Source: Nesterenkonia salmonea
GTDB lineage: Bacteria; Actinomycetota; Actinomycetes; Actinomycetales; Micrococcaceae
Length of the DNA: 47,166 nucleotides
NCBI RefSeq assembly: GCF_005771525.1
Contig: NZ_VAVZ01000029.1
Span: 1 to 47,166 of the forward strand
Reading direction: 5' to 3'
Made by a program: the position numbers and the translations under genes. Shown in pieces: positions 25,137 to 33,504 of this stretch (positions are counted from its first letter, which is position 1; each line of letters starts with the position of its first letter). The notes beneath the pieces are model-generated. The model was not told where the DNA came from and searched no databases. It was given only the letters and a program-made list of their open reading frames with translations.

Positions 25137-26936
25137 ATGACCCCCACACCTTCTTCCTACCGTCCACGCCACCGGGGCGTGGCGCAGACACCCAGCCGGC
25201 CCGCCGAGAACTCCGTTCCAGCGCAGCCCGCTGAGCAGAACACCAGCGACGACGCCCCCGCCCATGTGCCCCGTTCCGGGATGGCTGCAGCCTCAACACT
25301 GATGGCCGCAGGAACCACCGTCTCCCGTGTGCTGGGGTTTGTGCGAACTGCTTTGCTGGGCATCGCCATCGGTGCCACCACCACCATGGCGGATGTGTTC
25401 GAAAAGGCTAATTCGATCCCGAACATCATCTATGTGCTTTTGGCTGGTGGCATGTTCAATGTGGTGCTGGTGCCACAGCTCATCAAGGCGGCGAAGGCAC
25501 CGGATAAAGGTGCGGATTACACGTCACGTCTGCTGACTCTCACGGTGGTGGTCCTTGGCGCCGCAGCACTGATCATCACTCTTGCGGCCTACCCCATCAT
25601 CTCTGCGTTGACCTACAACTGGACCGAGGCCCAGCTGGCCCTCGGGACGGCATTCGCCCTGTGGACCCTGCCGCAGATCTTTTTCTACGGGCTCTACGCT
25701 GTGGTGGGTCAGATCCTCAACGCCAACGCCAAATTCGGCTGGTACATGTGGGCCCCGGTGTTGAACAACGTGATCGCCATTGGGTTCGTCGTCGTGTTCA
25801 TCATCAGCTTTGGCAGCTACTCCGCTGAGGGCAATCAAGCGGCTGAATGGACCACCTCGCAGACAGTGGTCCTCGCCGGCGGACATACCCTCGGGGTCAT
25901 CGCGCAGGCGGCGCTGCTGCTCTGGCCGCTGTCCAAGCTGGGCATCTCACTGAAGCCCAAATTCGGAGTCCGGGGCCTGGGTTTGGAACAGACTGGCAGG
26001 ATTGCGCTGTGGACGCTTATCACCATGATGGTGGGCAACTTCTCCACGCTGCTGCATATGCGGCTGGTATCCGGCGCCACAGTTGTGCGTGAAGGGCTGG
26101 TGGACGGGGCCGGGCTGCCGGGCGAATACGCGGCGAATATTGCGGAGCTCATTGTTCTGCTGCCCCATTCGGTGTTCGTCCTCTCCATAGCCACAGTGCT
26201 GTTCAACCAGATGACCGCCTCCATGCAGAACTCCGACTTCTCCTCCGCCCGGACAACCCTCAACCGGGGGCTGCGCATCTTCGCCATACCCGTGATGTTC
26301 TCCACCGTGGTTTTCGTGGTGCTGGCGGGTCCCATCGGCCGGCTCTTCGGCGGTAACGATGCCGATTCGATCCTGGCCGGCGCAGCTATCGGGCAACTTC
26401 TGCTGATCTACGCTGTGGGGCTGCCCTTCCGCTCCGCGCAGTTCTACCTCATGCGCACCTTCTACGCTGCGGAGGATGCCAAAACGCCCATGGTGGTGAC
26501 CTGCATTCTTGCCCCTGTGGGCCTGATCATCACCTACACCTGTGCGGCCCTGCTGCCCACCCAGTATCTGCCGTATGTGGTGGTCACACTGTTCAGTGCG
26601 CTCAATATCGCCCGGACCCTCATATTCCACCGGATAGCAGTGGCTCGGTGGGGTCCCTACGGCCTCGGAAGTGTGCTTCAGGCATACATCAGTGCGGGCT
26701 TCGCCGCCTTGGCAGCCGGATGTGCTGGCTTCCTCGTACTGACTCCTTTCGGCGGCTTCACCTGGGGCTTCGCGTGGAATTCCATTGCCACAGCAGCAGT
26801 GACCTGCTCCGTCGTCGTCGCTGTCATGGGTCTTGTCTACTTTGTGGTGCTGCGAGCGGCTAAGGTCCGCGAGTTTGGGGAGTTCCTGGAGCCTGTGGCT
26901 CGGCGCGTACCGGCGCTGGCGCGCCTGGCACCGTGA
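25137..26936 (+). CDS. murJ: Lipid II flippase MurJ (MviN family)
   Basis: Flips the peptidoglycan precursor lipid II across the cytoplasmic membrane. 599 residues. The first 45 are Pro/Ala/Arg-rich and cytoplasmic, then about fourteen membrane helices of the MOP superfamily. Typical segments: STLMAAGTTVSRVLGFVRTA, ANSIPNIIYVLLAGGMFNVV and VLLPHSVFVLSIATVLFNQM (about 310-365). Not fused to the pseudokinase and carbohydrate-binding domains seen in the mycobacterial homologue; a separate pseudokinase-like protein follows instead. Leaderless start inferred from TATAGT. Confidence 0.96.
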   Translation: MTPTPSSYRPRHRGVAQTPSRPAENSVPAQPAEQNTSDDAPAHVPRSGMAAASTLMAAGTTVSRVLGFVRTALLGIAIGATTTMADVFEKANSIPNIIYVLLAGGMFNVVLVPQLIKAAKAPDKGADYTSRLLTLTVVVLGAAALIITLAAYPIISALTYNWTEAQLALGTAFALWTLPQIFFYGLYAVVGQILNANAKFGWYMWAPVLNNVIAIGFVVVFIISFGSYSAEGNQAAEWTTSQTVVLAGGHTLGVIAQAALLLWPLSKLGISLKPKFGVRGLGLEQTGRIALWTLITMMVGNFSTLLHMRLVSGATVVREGLVDGAGLPGEYAANIAELIVLLPHSVFVLSIATVLFNQMTASMQNSDFSSARTTLNRGLRIFAIPVMFSTVVFVVLAGPIGRLFGGNDADSILAGAAIGQLLLIYAVGLPFRSAQFYLMRTFYAAEDAKTPMVVTCILAPVGLIITYTCAALLPTQYLPYVVVTLFSALNIARTLIFHRIAVARWGPYGLGSVLQAYISAGFAALAAGCAGFLVLTPFGGFTWGFAWNSIATAAVTCSVVVAVMGLVYFVVLRAAKVREFGEFLEPVARRVPALARLAP

Positions 26937-27013
26937 TCAACTCCGAGTACACAGATATCCCCGGTAGGCTTAGCCATCGACGATTCTGATAAGTACACCG
27001 GGAGGAATAGCTC

Positions 27014-28255
27014 GTGCCCCAGCCGTTAGGCATCGGCGATGTGGTGGGCGGTCGCTACCGCATCACTCGCCACGTGGTGACCTCGGCCGACCAGGACATA
27101 GTCTTCCAGGCCACCGATCAGGTCCTAGGCCGCGAGGTCTCTGTCTTGCTGGCCTCCCGCGCGAACGCTAAGCAGGTCGCCACCTCGGCGAAGGAACTTG
27201 CCACAGGAGAGCGACATTCTCATGTGGAGGTTCTAGACCTCGGCCTCGCGGAAGACCGCACTTTCCTCATTTCCACCCTGGTTGATCCCAATGATCTGCT
27301 GGATCTCGTAGTTCCTGACAGTGCGCCCTTCGTGGAGCCCTACTACACCGATTCGTTGGGCTCGGAGCTCTTCGGACGTTCGCGGGAGATGCAGCCCCAG
27401 ACGTATGACGACGACGCCGAGTACTACGCACGGCTCCACTCTGGACGCGCCTCCGGAGAGAGGGAGCAACGCAGGCGCGATCGCAGACCCGCATTCTTGG
27501 ACAAGGTCACCCCAGCTCATCGGCCCGCCCCTACTCCTGAACCGCAGCACACTCAGGCCGAGCTGGAGTCAGCACTTGAGTCGGCGGGCGATGCCCACGG
27601 GTTGAGCCAGGAAATCAGTCGCATCGAGTTTTCGCTCCGCACCGATCTGGATGAAGTCAGTGTGAGCTCAGCAGCTGATTCGGCTGAGGACACGATTTCA
27701 GCCGTGAAGCAAAGACCTGAAGCCCAAGCAACAGCGCCTGCTGGTGACCTGGCTTCAGAGTCTCCTTCATCAGATAAGCCATTCGATGTCTCGGCACCGC
27801 AGGACCCGGTCTCCGAGCCTGTCCCAGCAGCTGAGCTGCATGCTGAGCCGGACAAGCCCGTCTCAGCCCAATCTGAGCCAGCAGTGGATGATCTCATTGC
27901 TGAGGGTGAAGAGGTAGTGGACAACCCGCCCGAAGAGCCGCTGGAAGAGTACGACCGGCACAATCTTGACCAACTGGCACCGCCGCACCCTGATGAGAAC
28001 TCGCATGCCGGGCCATCAGGTCCTATGGACCCTACAGAAGGTGCCGGTGCTTCCCAAGATCCTGCCAGTTTTACGAGTCTCATCAGTGCTGTGAAGACCA
28101 ACTCCCCCACAGCATTCCCCACCTCTGCGCCCAAAGCACAGCCTCAGTCGGACGAGCGGGCCTCCCCTCAGCTCAGTCGCTGGATTGCAGCCGGGGTTCT
28201 TGGCATTCTTATCCTGATAGCTGCCATCATCGTATTCACAGCTCTCACGAGCTGA
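27014..28255 (+). CDS. MurJ-linked membrane protein with kinase-N-lobe-like domain
   Basis: 413 residues, GTG start with GGGAGGAA upstream. Residues about 5-95 (VVGGRYRITRHVVTSADQDI, later HSHVEVLDLGLAEDRTFLIS) look like the N-lobe of a Ser/Thr protein kinase, but the HRD, DFG and glycine-loop motifs are absent, so no kinase activity is expected. Residues about 100-380 are Glu/Pro/Ser/Ala-rich and probably disordered. A single membrane helix (about 391-411) closes the chain, with almost nothing after it, so the domain is cytoplasmic. In mycobacteria a pseudokinase domain is fused to MurJ and recruits FhaA; the position here 77 bp after murJ suggests an equivalent, split regulator of lipid II flipping. 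The link is inference. Confidence 0.7.
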   Translation: MPQPLGIGDVVGGRYRITRHVVTSADQDIVFQATDQVLGREVSVLLASRANAKQVATSAKELATGERHSHVEVLDLGLAEDRTFLISTLVDPNDLLDLVVPDSAPFVEPYYTDSLGSELFGRSREMQPQTYDDDAEYYARLHSGRASGEREQRRRDRRPAFLDKVTPAHRPAPTPEPQHTQAELESALESAGDAHGLSQEISRIEFSLRTDLDEVSVSSAADSAEDTISAVKQRPEAQATAPAGDLASESPSSDKPFDVSAPQDPVSEPVPAAELHAEPDKPVSAQSEPAVDDLIAEGEEVVDNPPEEPLEEYDRHNLDQLAPPHPDENSHAGPSGPMDPTEGAGASQDPASFTSLISAVKTNSPTAFPTSAPKAQPQSDERASPQLSRWIAAGVLGILILIAAIIVFTALTS

Positions 28256-28325
28256 TTGGAATATCCCGCCGCAGAGACCTGTTGGCTACATCGACACCTT
28301 TCGATACATCAAGGACGTACTTACT

Positions 28326-29327
28326 GTGACTCACCAAATGCCCGATCAGGTTCACGACGTCATCATCGTTGGCTCAGGACCCGCCGGATACACCGCTGCT
28401 GTATACACAGCCCGCGCTAATTTGAGCCCCATCGTCTTGGCCGGCTCAGTCACTGCTGGTGGTGAGCTCATGAACACCACAGACGTGGAAAACTTCCCAG
28501 GATTCCCTGAGGGAGTCATGGGTCCTGACCTCATGATGAACATGGAAGCCCAAGCCCGTCGGTTCGGTGCAGATATTCGCAATGAGGATGCCACAGCCCT
28601 GAAGCTCGACGCCCCCATCAAGGAGATCACACTCGGCTCCGGGGGGACTCTGCACGCCCGGTCTGTCATCTTGGCTACGGGTTCGGCGTACCGGGAACTC
28701 GGTGTACCGGGAGAAAAGCAACTGTCGGGCCACGGTGTGAGCTGGTGCGCAACGTGTGATGGTTTCTTCTTCCGCGACCAGGTCATTGCGGTCGTCGGTG
28801 GTGGCGATTCGGCGATGGAGGAAGCTCTCTTCCTCACTAAGTTCGCCTCCAAGGTGTATGTCATCCACCGCAGAGACTCCTTGCGCGCCTCCCAGATCAT
28901 GGCAGACCGAGCGAAGGCTAATGAAAAGATCGAGTTTATCTGGGACACCGAGGTCATTGAGGTCCGTGGCGATGGCAAAGTCAGCGAACTTGAGTTGCGT
29001 AACCTTGTTGACGGCACGGAATCAACCCTTGACGTGTCAGGTCTCTTTGTGGCCATCGGTCATGACCCTCGAGTCCAGCTGTTCGCTGATCAAGTGGATC
29101 TAACCTCCGAGGGCACGGTTCAGGTGGAGGGGCGGACATCACGGACATCGCTGCCTGGTGTCTTCGCTGCTGGTGATGTTCTCGATCCCCATTACCGCCA
29201 AGCCATCACAGCTGCTGGATCTGGTTGTGTCGCTGCACTGGACGTTGAAGAGTACCTCGCTGACACAGCAGATACCGATGCCGCAGAAGCTCACCAGACG
29301 CCGAAGGTCGACGTAGCCGCCGGCTGA
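28326..29327 (+). CDS. trxB: Thioredoxin reductase
   Basis: FAD/NADPH enzyme that reduces thioredoxin. 333 residues. FAD-binding GSGPAG (16-21), redox-active CATC (Cys141-Cys144) in SWCATCDGFFF, NADPH-binding VVGGGDSAMEEALFL and C-terminal FAD motif GVFAAGDVLDPHYRQ. GTG start with AAGGA 10 nt upstream; an internal ATG at 28338 is an alternative. The last 20 residues form an Ala/Thr-rich tail. Followed 37 bp later by trxA, forming a two-gene unit. Confidence 0.97.
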   Translation: MTHQMPDQVHDVIIVGSGPAGYTAAVYTARANLSPIVLAGSVTAGGELMNTTDVENFPGFPEGVMGPDLMMNMEAQARRFGADIRNEDATALKLDAPIKEITLGSGGTLHARSVILATGSAYRELGVPGEKQLSGHGVSWCATCDGFFFRDQVIAVVGGGDSAMEEALFLTKFASKVYVIHRRDSLRASQIMADRAKANEKIEFIWDTEVIEVRGDGKVSELELRNLVDGTESTLDVSGLFVAIGHDPRVQLFADQVDLTSEGTVQVEGRTSRTSLPGVFAAGDVLDPHYRQAITAAGSGCVAALDVEEYLADTADTDAAEAHQTPKVDVAAG

Positions 29328-29364
29328 GAGCGCATCACTGACCCCTGAATGAAAGGAACATCCC

Positions 29365-29688
29365 ATGGCTGAGATCAAAGCCGTAACCGACGCCACGTTC
29401 GAGGACGATGTCCTCAAAGCCGACAAAACAGTCCTGGTCGACTTCTGGGCTGAATGGTGCGGCCCCTGCCGGGCACTTGGACCCGAACTCGAAAAGCTAG
29501 CCGACGAGCACACGGCCAAGATCGAGGTTGTCAAGCTCAATGTAGATGAGAATCCCGGAACTGCTGCCAAGTATGGCATTACCTCCATTCCCGCCGTTTT
29601 TGCCTTCGACGGTGGGGAAAAGGTTCATGCATCCATCGGGGCAAAGCCCAAGCCAGCTCTAGAGCAGGAGTTCGCCCAGTGGCTGTAA
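29365..29688 (+). CDS. trxA: Thioredoxin
   Basis: 107 residues with the active site WCGPC (31-35) and the cis-proline segment TSIPAVFAF. Cytosolic disulfide reductant, recycled by the upstream TrxB. An AAAGGAA ribosome site precedes the ATG. Transcription ends at the hairpin that begins 38 bp after the stop. Confidence 0.98.
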   Translation: MAEIKAVTDATFEDDVLKADKTVLVDFWAEWCGPCRALGPELEKLADEHTAKIEVVKLNVDENPGTAAKYGITSIPAVFAFDGGEKVHASIGAKPKPALEQEFAQWL

Positions 29689-29716
29689 GCTCTGAGTTCG
29701 CGATCCGGTACTAGCC

Positions 29717-29730
29717 GTTTCACGTGAAAC
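29717..29730. other. parS: parS site 1
   Basis: Perfect GTTTCACGTGAAAC palindrome, the centromere-like ParB site. Its right end merges with the stem of the trxA terminator. Confidence 0.93.
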
Positions 29731-29765
29731 GTCCCCCCTGAAGAGTCTTCAGGGGGGACGTTTTT
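29727..29765 (+). terminator. Rho-independent terminator of trxBA, shared with parB side
   Basis: A 17-bp stem (29727-29743 with 29747-29763) containing CCCCCC/GGGGGG and followed by a T-run through 29765. The inverted A-tract makes it usable from both sides, so it can also end parB transcription. The first bases of the stem are the last bases of parS site 1. Confidence 0.92.
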
Positions 29766-29789
29766 ATGTGCTGCAGCTGCGTTGCCTAG

Positions 29790-31031
29790 CTATCTTTGTA
29801 CGTAGACACCCATATGCTCAAGAATTCGCTCCAAATCTTCCAATGAGGCGAAGTCGATCGCAATCCGACCCTTCTTCGCACCAAGGCTAATCTTTACCTG
29901 GGTATCCAGACGGTCAGTTAAGGCCTCCGCATACTCATCTAACTCCTGAATCCGCGTCGCTGTCGGCAGCCGGTGCGTTCCACGTGAAACGGTGTCAGAT
30001 TCCTGCCGTCCTTTCACAAGGAGCGCTTCTTCCTCAGCGCTGCGCACAGAGAGTCCTTCCGACACGATGCGCTGGGCGAGTTCTTCCATATGCTTTTCGT
30101 CGTCAATGCTGAGCAGCGCCCGAGCGTGTCCAGAGGACAGAACTCCGGCAGCGACTCTTCTTTGTACCCCGGCCGGTAGCTTCATCAAACGCAGAGTATT
30201 CGAAATCTGAGGCCGGGATCGCCCAATACGGCGCGACAGCTCTTCTTGGCTGATATCGAAATCGTCCAGAAGCTGCCGGTAAGCTGCGGCTTCTTCTAGC
30301 GGATTCAGTTCGGATCGATGAATATTCTCAAGCAGAGCATCCCGCAGCAGATCCTCGTCCGCTGTCTTCCTCACAACCGCAGGAATCGTCTCGCGGCCTG
30401 CTGTCTGCGATGCGCGCCAACGCCGCTCACCCATGATCAGTTCAAAGTGGTCGTGCTCCAGAGGACGGACGACAATAGGTTGCAGTACACCTACCTCTCG
30501 GACTGAGTGAATGAGTTCAGCCATGTCCGTCTCATCAAAAACCTCTCTGGGCTGCCGAGGGTTAGGGCGTATGCGGTCAACCCGGACATCCATAAACACT
30601 GCTCCCGCGGCCGAGCTGGTTGCCGTTTCACGTGAAACCGGGGGCTCAGCGGCTTCTGTACTTTGAGTCTCACGAAGGTTTGCGGGGGACTGGGTTCCCA
30701 AAACATCCGGCATTTCAGCTCGCCTCGTGCCCTGCTTTCGGCGCGAGGTAGTCAGATTGCGGGGCGAATTGCTAGTTCGTGTTTTCGGTGAATCTGATGC
30801 CGTTTCACGTGAAACACGCTGAGTTTCGAGATGAGACTTAGCGGAAAAGAAGACATCTATGGGTCTCTCAGGCGCCCCGGTGGTTCGAGACACGTCAATG
30901 GGTTCCGGCTCAATCTCAGGTTCCAGCGCCGGTACGGCACGAACGGCCGCCCCGGAGACTCCGTCCTCGCTATCACTATTAATGAGGGCACCGAGCCCTC
31001 GTCCCAGTCCCCGCTTCTTTCGTTCCGCCAC
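29790..31031 (-). CDS. parB: Chromosome partitioning protein ParB
   Basis: DNA-sliding CTPase clamp that loads at parS and spreads to organise the origin region. 413 residues from the GTG at 31031, which has GGAGG 5 nt upstream. The N-terminal RKKRGLGRGLGALI binds ParA. A long linker of about 110 residues follows, then the ParB/Srx domain (VDRIRPNPRQPREVFDE, CTP motif GERRWRAS), an HTH domain (ISQEELSRRIGRSRPQISNT) and the C-terminal dimerization region. The linker is longer than in many relatives and its coding DNA carries three parS sites. Transcribed after parA. Confidence 0.96.
   Translation of the reverse strand: MAERKKRGLGRGLGALINSDSEDGVSGAAVRAVPALEPEIEPEPIDVSRTTGAPERPIDVFFSAKSHLETQRVSRETASDSPKTRTSNSPRNLTTSRRKQGTRRAEMPDVLGTQSPANLRETQSTEAAEPPVSRETATSSAAGAVFMDVRVDRIRPNPRQPREVFDETDMAELIHSVREVGVLQPIVVRPLEHDHFELIMGERRWRASQTAGRETIPAVVRKTADEDLLRDALLENIHRSELNPLEEAAAYRQLLDDFDISQEELSRRIGRSRPQISNTLRLMKLPAGVQRRVAAGVLSSGHARALLSIDDEKHMEELAQRIVSEGLSVRSAEEEALLVKGRQESDTVSRGTHRLPTATRIQELDEYAEALTDRLDTQVKISLGAKKGRIAIDFASLEDLERILEHMGVYVQR
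29977..29990. other. parS: parS site 2 (one mismatch), inside parB
   Basis: GTTCCACGTGAAAC differs from the perfect palindrome at one position. It lies within the parB coding sequence. Confidence 0.75.
30625..30638. other. parS: parS site 3, inside parB
   Basis: Perfect 14-bp parS palindrome in the linker-coding part of parB, where it encodes the V-S-R-E-T peptide. Confidence 0.93.
30802..30815. other. parS: parS site 4, inside parB
   Basis: Perfect 14-bp parS palindrome in the linker-coding part of parB, 177 bp from site 3, encoding a second V-S-R-E-T peptide. Confidence 0.93.
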
Positions 31032-31103
31032 TCTGTCCTCCAACTCTGTGTGTTAATCCCCCAATTGTAGATGCGTCTGGTCTCTTCAGAAGGCGACTGC
31101 GCC

Positions 31104-31117
31104 GTTTCACGTGAAAC
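31104..31117. other. parS: parS site 5, between parB and parA
   Basis: Perfect 14-bp parS palindrome about 75 bp upstream of the parB start. Confidence 0.93.
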
Positions 31118-31261
31118 AACTTCGTATGCCATCTGATTCATGGGGTGGACCAGCGGCCATCTGCACACACCGCACCAAGGAATATGGTTGTCACCACTGT
31201 TAGGCGTTGCCTTCAGCCACCTAACCTCGTGTCGTTCACAGAACCTAGATTCCACGGATAA

Positions 31262-31275
31262 GTTTCACGTGAAAC
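31262..31275. other. parS: parS site 6, between parB and parA
   Basis: Perfect 14-bp parS palindrome 18 bp after the parA stop codon. Confidence 0.93.
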
Positions 31276-31292
31276 CGCCACCTCTGAGATTC

Positions 31293-32183
31293 CTAGTTGC
31301 TGCGCTTCACAATCTCAGCAGCTGCTTCAAGGTATGCCAGTGCGCCTGACGACGAGCGATCGTAGGAGATGACGGACTGTTGATAGCTCGGTGCCTCAGC
31401 GATCCGGACACTGCGTGGGATCTTTGAGGACAGCACCTCCTCCGCGAAGTGCTCCTTGACTTCGCTGACTACCTGCGAGGCAAGGTTGGTTCTACCGTCG
31501 TACATTGTCAGCAGGATCGTCGAAACCCGCAGCACAGGGTTCAAATGCTTTTGAATCATGTGAATATTATTCAACAGCTGACTCAGACCCTCCAGTGCGT
31601 AGTACTCACATTGGATAGGAATGAGAACTTCTTGGGCTGCCACGAACGCATTAACGGTCAACAATCCCAGGCTAGGCGGACAATCAATAAAGACGTAGTC
31701 CAACCTTTCTTGACCCTGGCTCTCACGATGACGGAAGTACTCTTCCAATGCACGCTGTAGTCGTTGTTCCCTGGCGACCAAAGACACCAGCTCAATCTCC
31801 GCGCCGGCGAGGTGAATAGTGGCCGGTACAACTGACAGGCCATCAACGTCTGGACAGTCAGCGACCACATCCGCCAGAGAAAGATCATCAATCAGCACAT
31901 CGTAGATGGAATCCGTATCCGCCGAGTGGGGGATCCCCAAAGCCGTCGAGGCGTTGCCCTGGGGGTCGATATCGATGACTAAAACGTTGAATCCCTGATC
32001 TGCTAGGGCCGCTGACAGATTCACCGTAGAGGTTGTCTTTCCAACCCCGCCCTTTTGATTGGAAACAGTAAAAATTCGTGTTTCCGCTGGTCTTTCCAAG
32101 GCGAGTCCCGAGAGTTTTCTGCGGCGGTCCTGTTCATCCTTCAACTGGGCAGCAAGCGGGGAGTCGGACAAGGATTCGGTCAT
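31293..32183 (-). CDS. parA: Chromosome partitioning ATPase ParA
   Basis: Walker-type ATPase that forms nucleoid gradients to move ParB-parS complexes. 296 residues from ATG 32183. Deviant Walker A KGGVGKTT (44-51) with the signature lysine, switch II DYVFIDCPPSLG, and ALEGLSQLLNNI. The first 33 residues form a basic/acidic extension. I prefer 32183 because TAGTCT (32191-32196, minus) ends 7 nt upstream, indicating a leaderless mRNA; a GTG at 32213 would add ten residues. Separated from parB by 261 bp holding two parS sites. Confidence 0.96.
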   Translation of the reverse strand: MTESLSDSPLAAQLKDEQDRRRKLSGLALERPAETRIFTVSNQKGGVGKTTSTVNLSAALADQGFNVLVIDIDPQGNASTALGIPHSADTDSIYDVLIDDLSLADVVADCPDVDGLSVVPATIHLAGAEIELVSLVAREQRLQRALEEYFRHRESQGQERLDYVFIDCPPSLGLLTVNAFVAAQEVLIPIQCEYYALEGLSQLLNNIHMIQKHLNPVLRVSTILLTMYDGRTNLASQVVSEVKEHFAEEVLSSKIPRSVRIAEAPSYQQSVISYDRSSSGALAYLEAAAEIVKRSN

Positions 32184-32190
32184 AGGAACA

Positions 32191-32196
32191 AGACTA
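32191..32196 (-). promoter_or_regulatory. Candidate -10 element, leaderless parA
   Basis: TAGTCT on the minus strand, 7 nt before ATG 32183, without a ribosome site. Confidence 0.45.
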
Positions 32197-32268
32197 TCGC
32201 CTTCAGCTGACACCTGAGGAGTCGACCCTCAGCCCATGCTGGACACACAGCTGAGTGCCCAAGGCAAA

Positions 32269-32943
32269 CTAGCGCCGTCTGGTGCGAACGATCGTCGTCG
32301 GCTCTTCGAGAACTTCTTCACCCAGTGTCTGAACTTCAGGGGCGCGCAGCCTGAACCGCTTCAGCGACTTCTGAGCAGCCTCAATTTCATCCTTCACCGA
32401 GCGTCCCTTGAAGAAGATGAGCTGCCCCTTGTCATCGAGAAGGGGGACCGTCATGGGTATGAGCTTCTTCAGTGCTGACACAGCTCTGGCCGTGACCACA
32501 TCTGCCATGACTTCGTCAGCGACTTCCTCGGCCCGAGCTCGGATGACCTGCACATTCTCCATGCCGAGGTCCTTGATCACCATATCCAGCCAGTCCACAC
32601 GCCGTTCCATCGGTTCAATGAGAGTGAACTCAAGATCGGGCCGGACAAGTGCCAACGCAATCCCCGGCAGTCCCGCCCCGGAGCCGACGTCAGCGACTGT
32701 GCCGGACTCAGGCAGCTCCGGCCCCAGCACTGCGCAGTTGAGAACATGGCGTGCCCACATCCGGGGGACTTCACGTGGCCCGAGAAGGCCGTGGGTGATG
32801 CCTGTGGTGCAGAGATGCTCAACATAACGCTCAGCCAGTGCTAAGCGGTCTCCGAAGAACCTCTCGGCAGCCTCACGTTGCCGCCCCTGAAGTTCAGGAA
32901 CCGGTGCCAGCTCTTCTCGGGCTTCGGAGAAAGGTTCAGTCAT
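32269..32943 (-). CDS. rsmG: 16S rRNA m7G527 methyltransferase RsmG (GidB)
   Basis: Methylates N7 of G527 in 16S rRNA using SAM; loss gives low-level streptomycin resistance in several bacteria. 224 residues. SAM-binding VADVGSGAGLPGIALALVRP, then LIEPMERRVDWLD and VVTARAVSALKKLI. An AAAGG site lies about 10 nt before the ATG. 15 bp downstream of jag in the rpmH-rnpA-yidD-yidC-jag-rsmG series. The C-terminal basic RTRRR is common in the family. Confidence 0.96.
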   Translation of the reverse strand: MTEPFSEAREELAPVPELQGRQREAAERFFGDRLALAERYVEHLCTTGITHGLLGPREVPRMWARHVLNCAVLGPELPESGTVADVGSGAGLPGIALALVRPDLEFTLIEPMERRVDWLDMVIKDLGMENVQVIRARAEEVADEVMADVVTARAVSALKKLIPMTVPLLDDKGQLIFFKGRSVKDEIEAAQKSLKRFRLRAPEVQTLGEEVLEEPTTIVRTRRR

Positions 32944-32958
32944 AGTGGGTGACCCTTT

Positions 32959-33504
32959 TTACTCAGCCGTGACAACGACGTGACGTCGTTTGCCTTCGCC
33001 TTCGGACTCAGAGATCATTCCTGCATCAGCAATGAAGTCGTGGACGATCTTGCGCTCATAAGCGCTCATTGGTTCCAGGTGTGACTGTTCGGCGCCGGAC
33101 TTGACTTCGCTGATGGCCTTTTCTGCCAAATGCTTGAGTTCGTCATTGCGGGCGGCACGGTGACCGTTAATATCCAAGACGAGTCTTGTGCGATCACCGG
33201 TTGCTGTGAGGACAGCCAATCGAGTGAGTTCTTGGAGCGCGTCGAGGGTCTCACCCTTATTGCCCACCAAATCCTGGAGCTCTTCTCCACCGTCTTCAGC
33301 CTGAATGGAGATGAAGGTGCGTTCACCCCGGATTTCGATCTCGATATCACCGTCGAGGTCAACGATGTCTAGCAGCTCCTCCAAGTAGTCCGCAGCCACG
33401 TCCCCTTCATCAGCGCCAGTGTCCTCGTTTGTTACGGCAACCTCGGAGGCCTTCGCCTCCGAGCTCTCGTCAACGAGCTGGTCTTGGGTGGTCTGTTCGC
33501 TCAT
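32959..33504 (-). CDS. khpB: RNA-binding protein KhpB/Jag (KH-R3H)
   Basis: 181 residues. An acidic N-terminal tail (1-55) is followed by a KH-like domain (IEIRGERTFISIQAEDGGEE, then LVGNKGETLDALQELTRLA) and an R3H domain ending with the typical RRHVVV. The Jag-N domain found in Firmicutes is absent, as usual in Actinobacteria. Binds RNA, probably with KhpA, and is linked to cell-envelope control. Its start overlaps the yidC stop by 4 bp. Confidence 0.93.
   Translation of the reverse strand: MSEQTTQDQLVDESSEAKASEVAVTNEDTGADEGDVAADYLEELLDIVDLDGDIEIEIRGERTFISIQAEDGGEELQDLVGNKGETLDALQELTRLAVLTATGDRTRLVLDINGHRAARNDELKHLAEKAISEVKSGAEQSHLEPMSAYERKIVHDFIADAGMISESEGEGKRRHVVVTAE

Noticed and set aside
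24527-25147. 200-codon N-terminal extension of pcnA
   Set aside because: It is antisense to the NUDIX gene, whose protein shows a complete Nudix box; the pcnA family begins near 24526.
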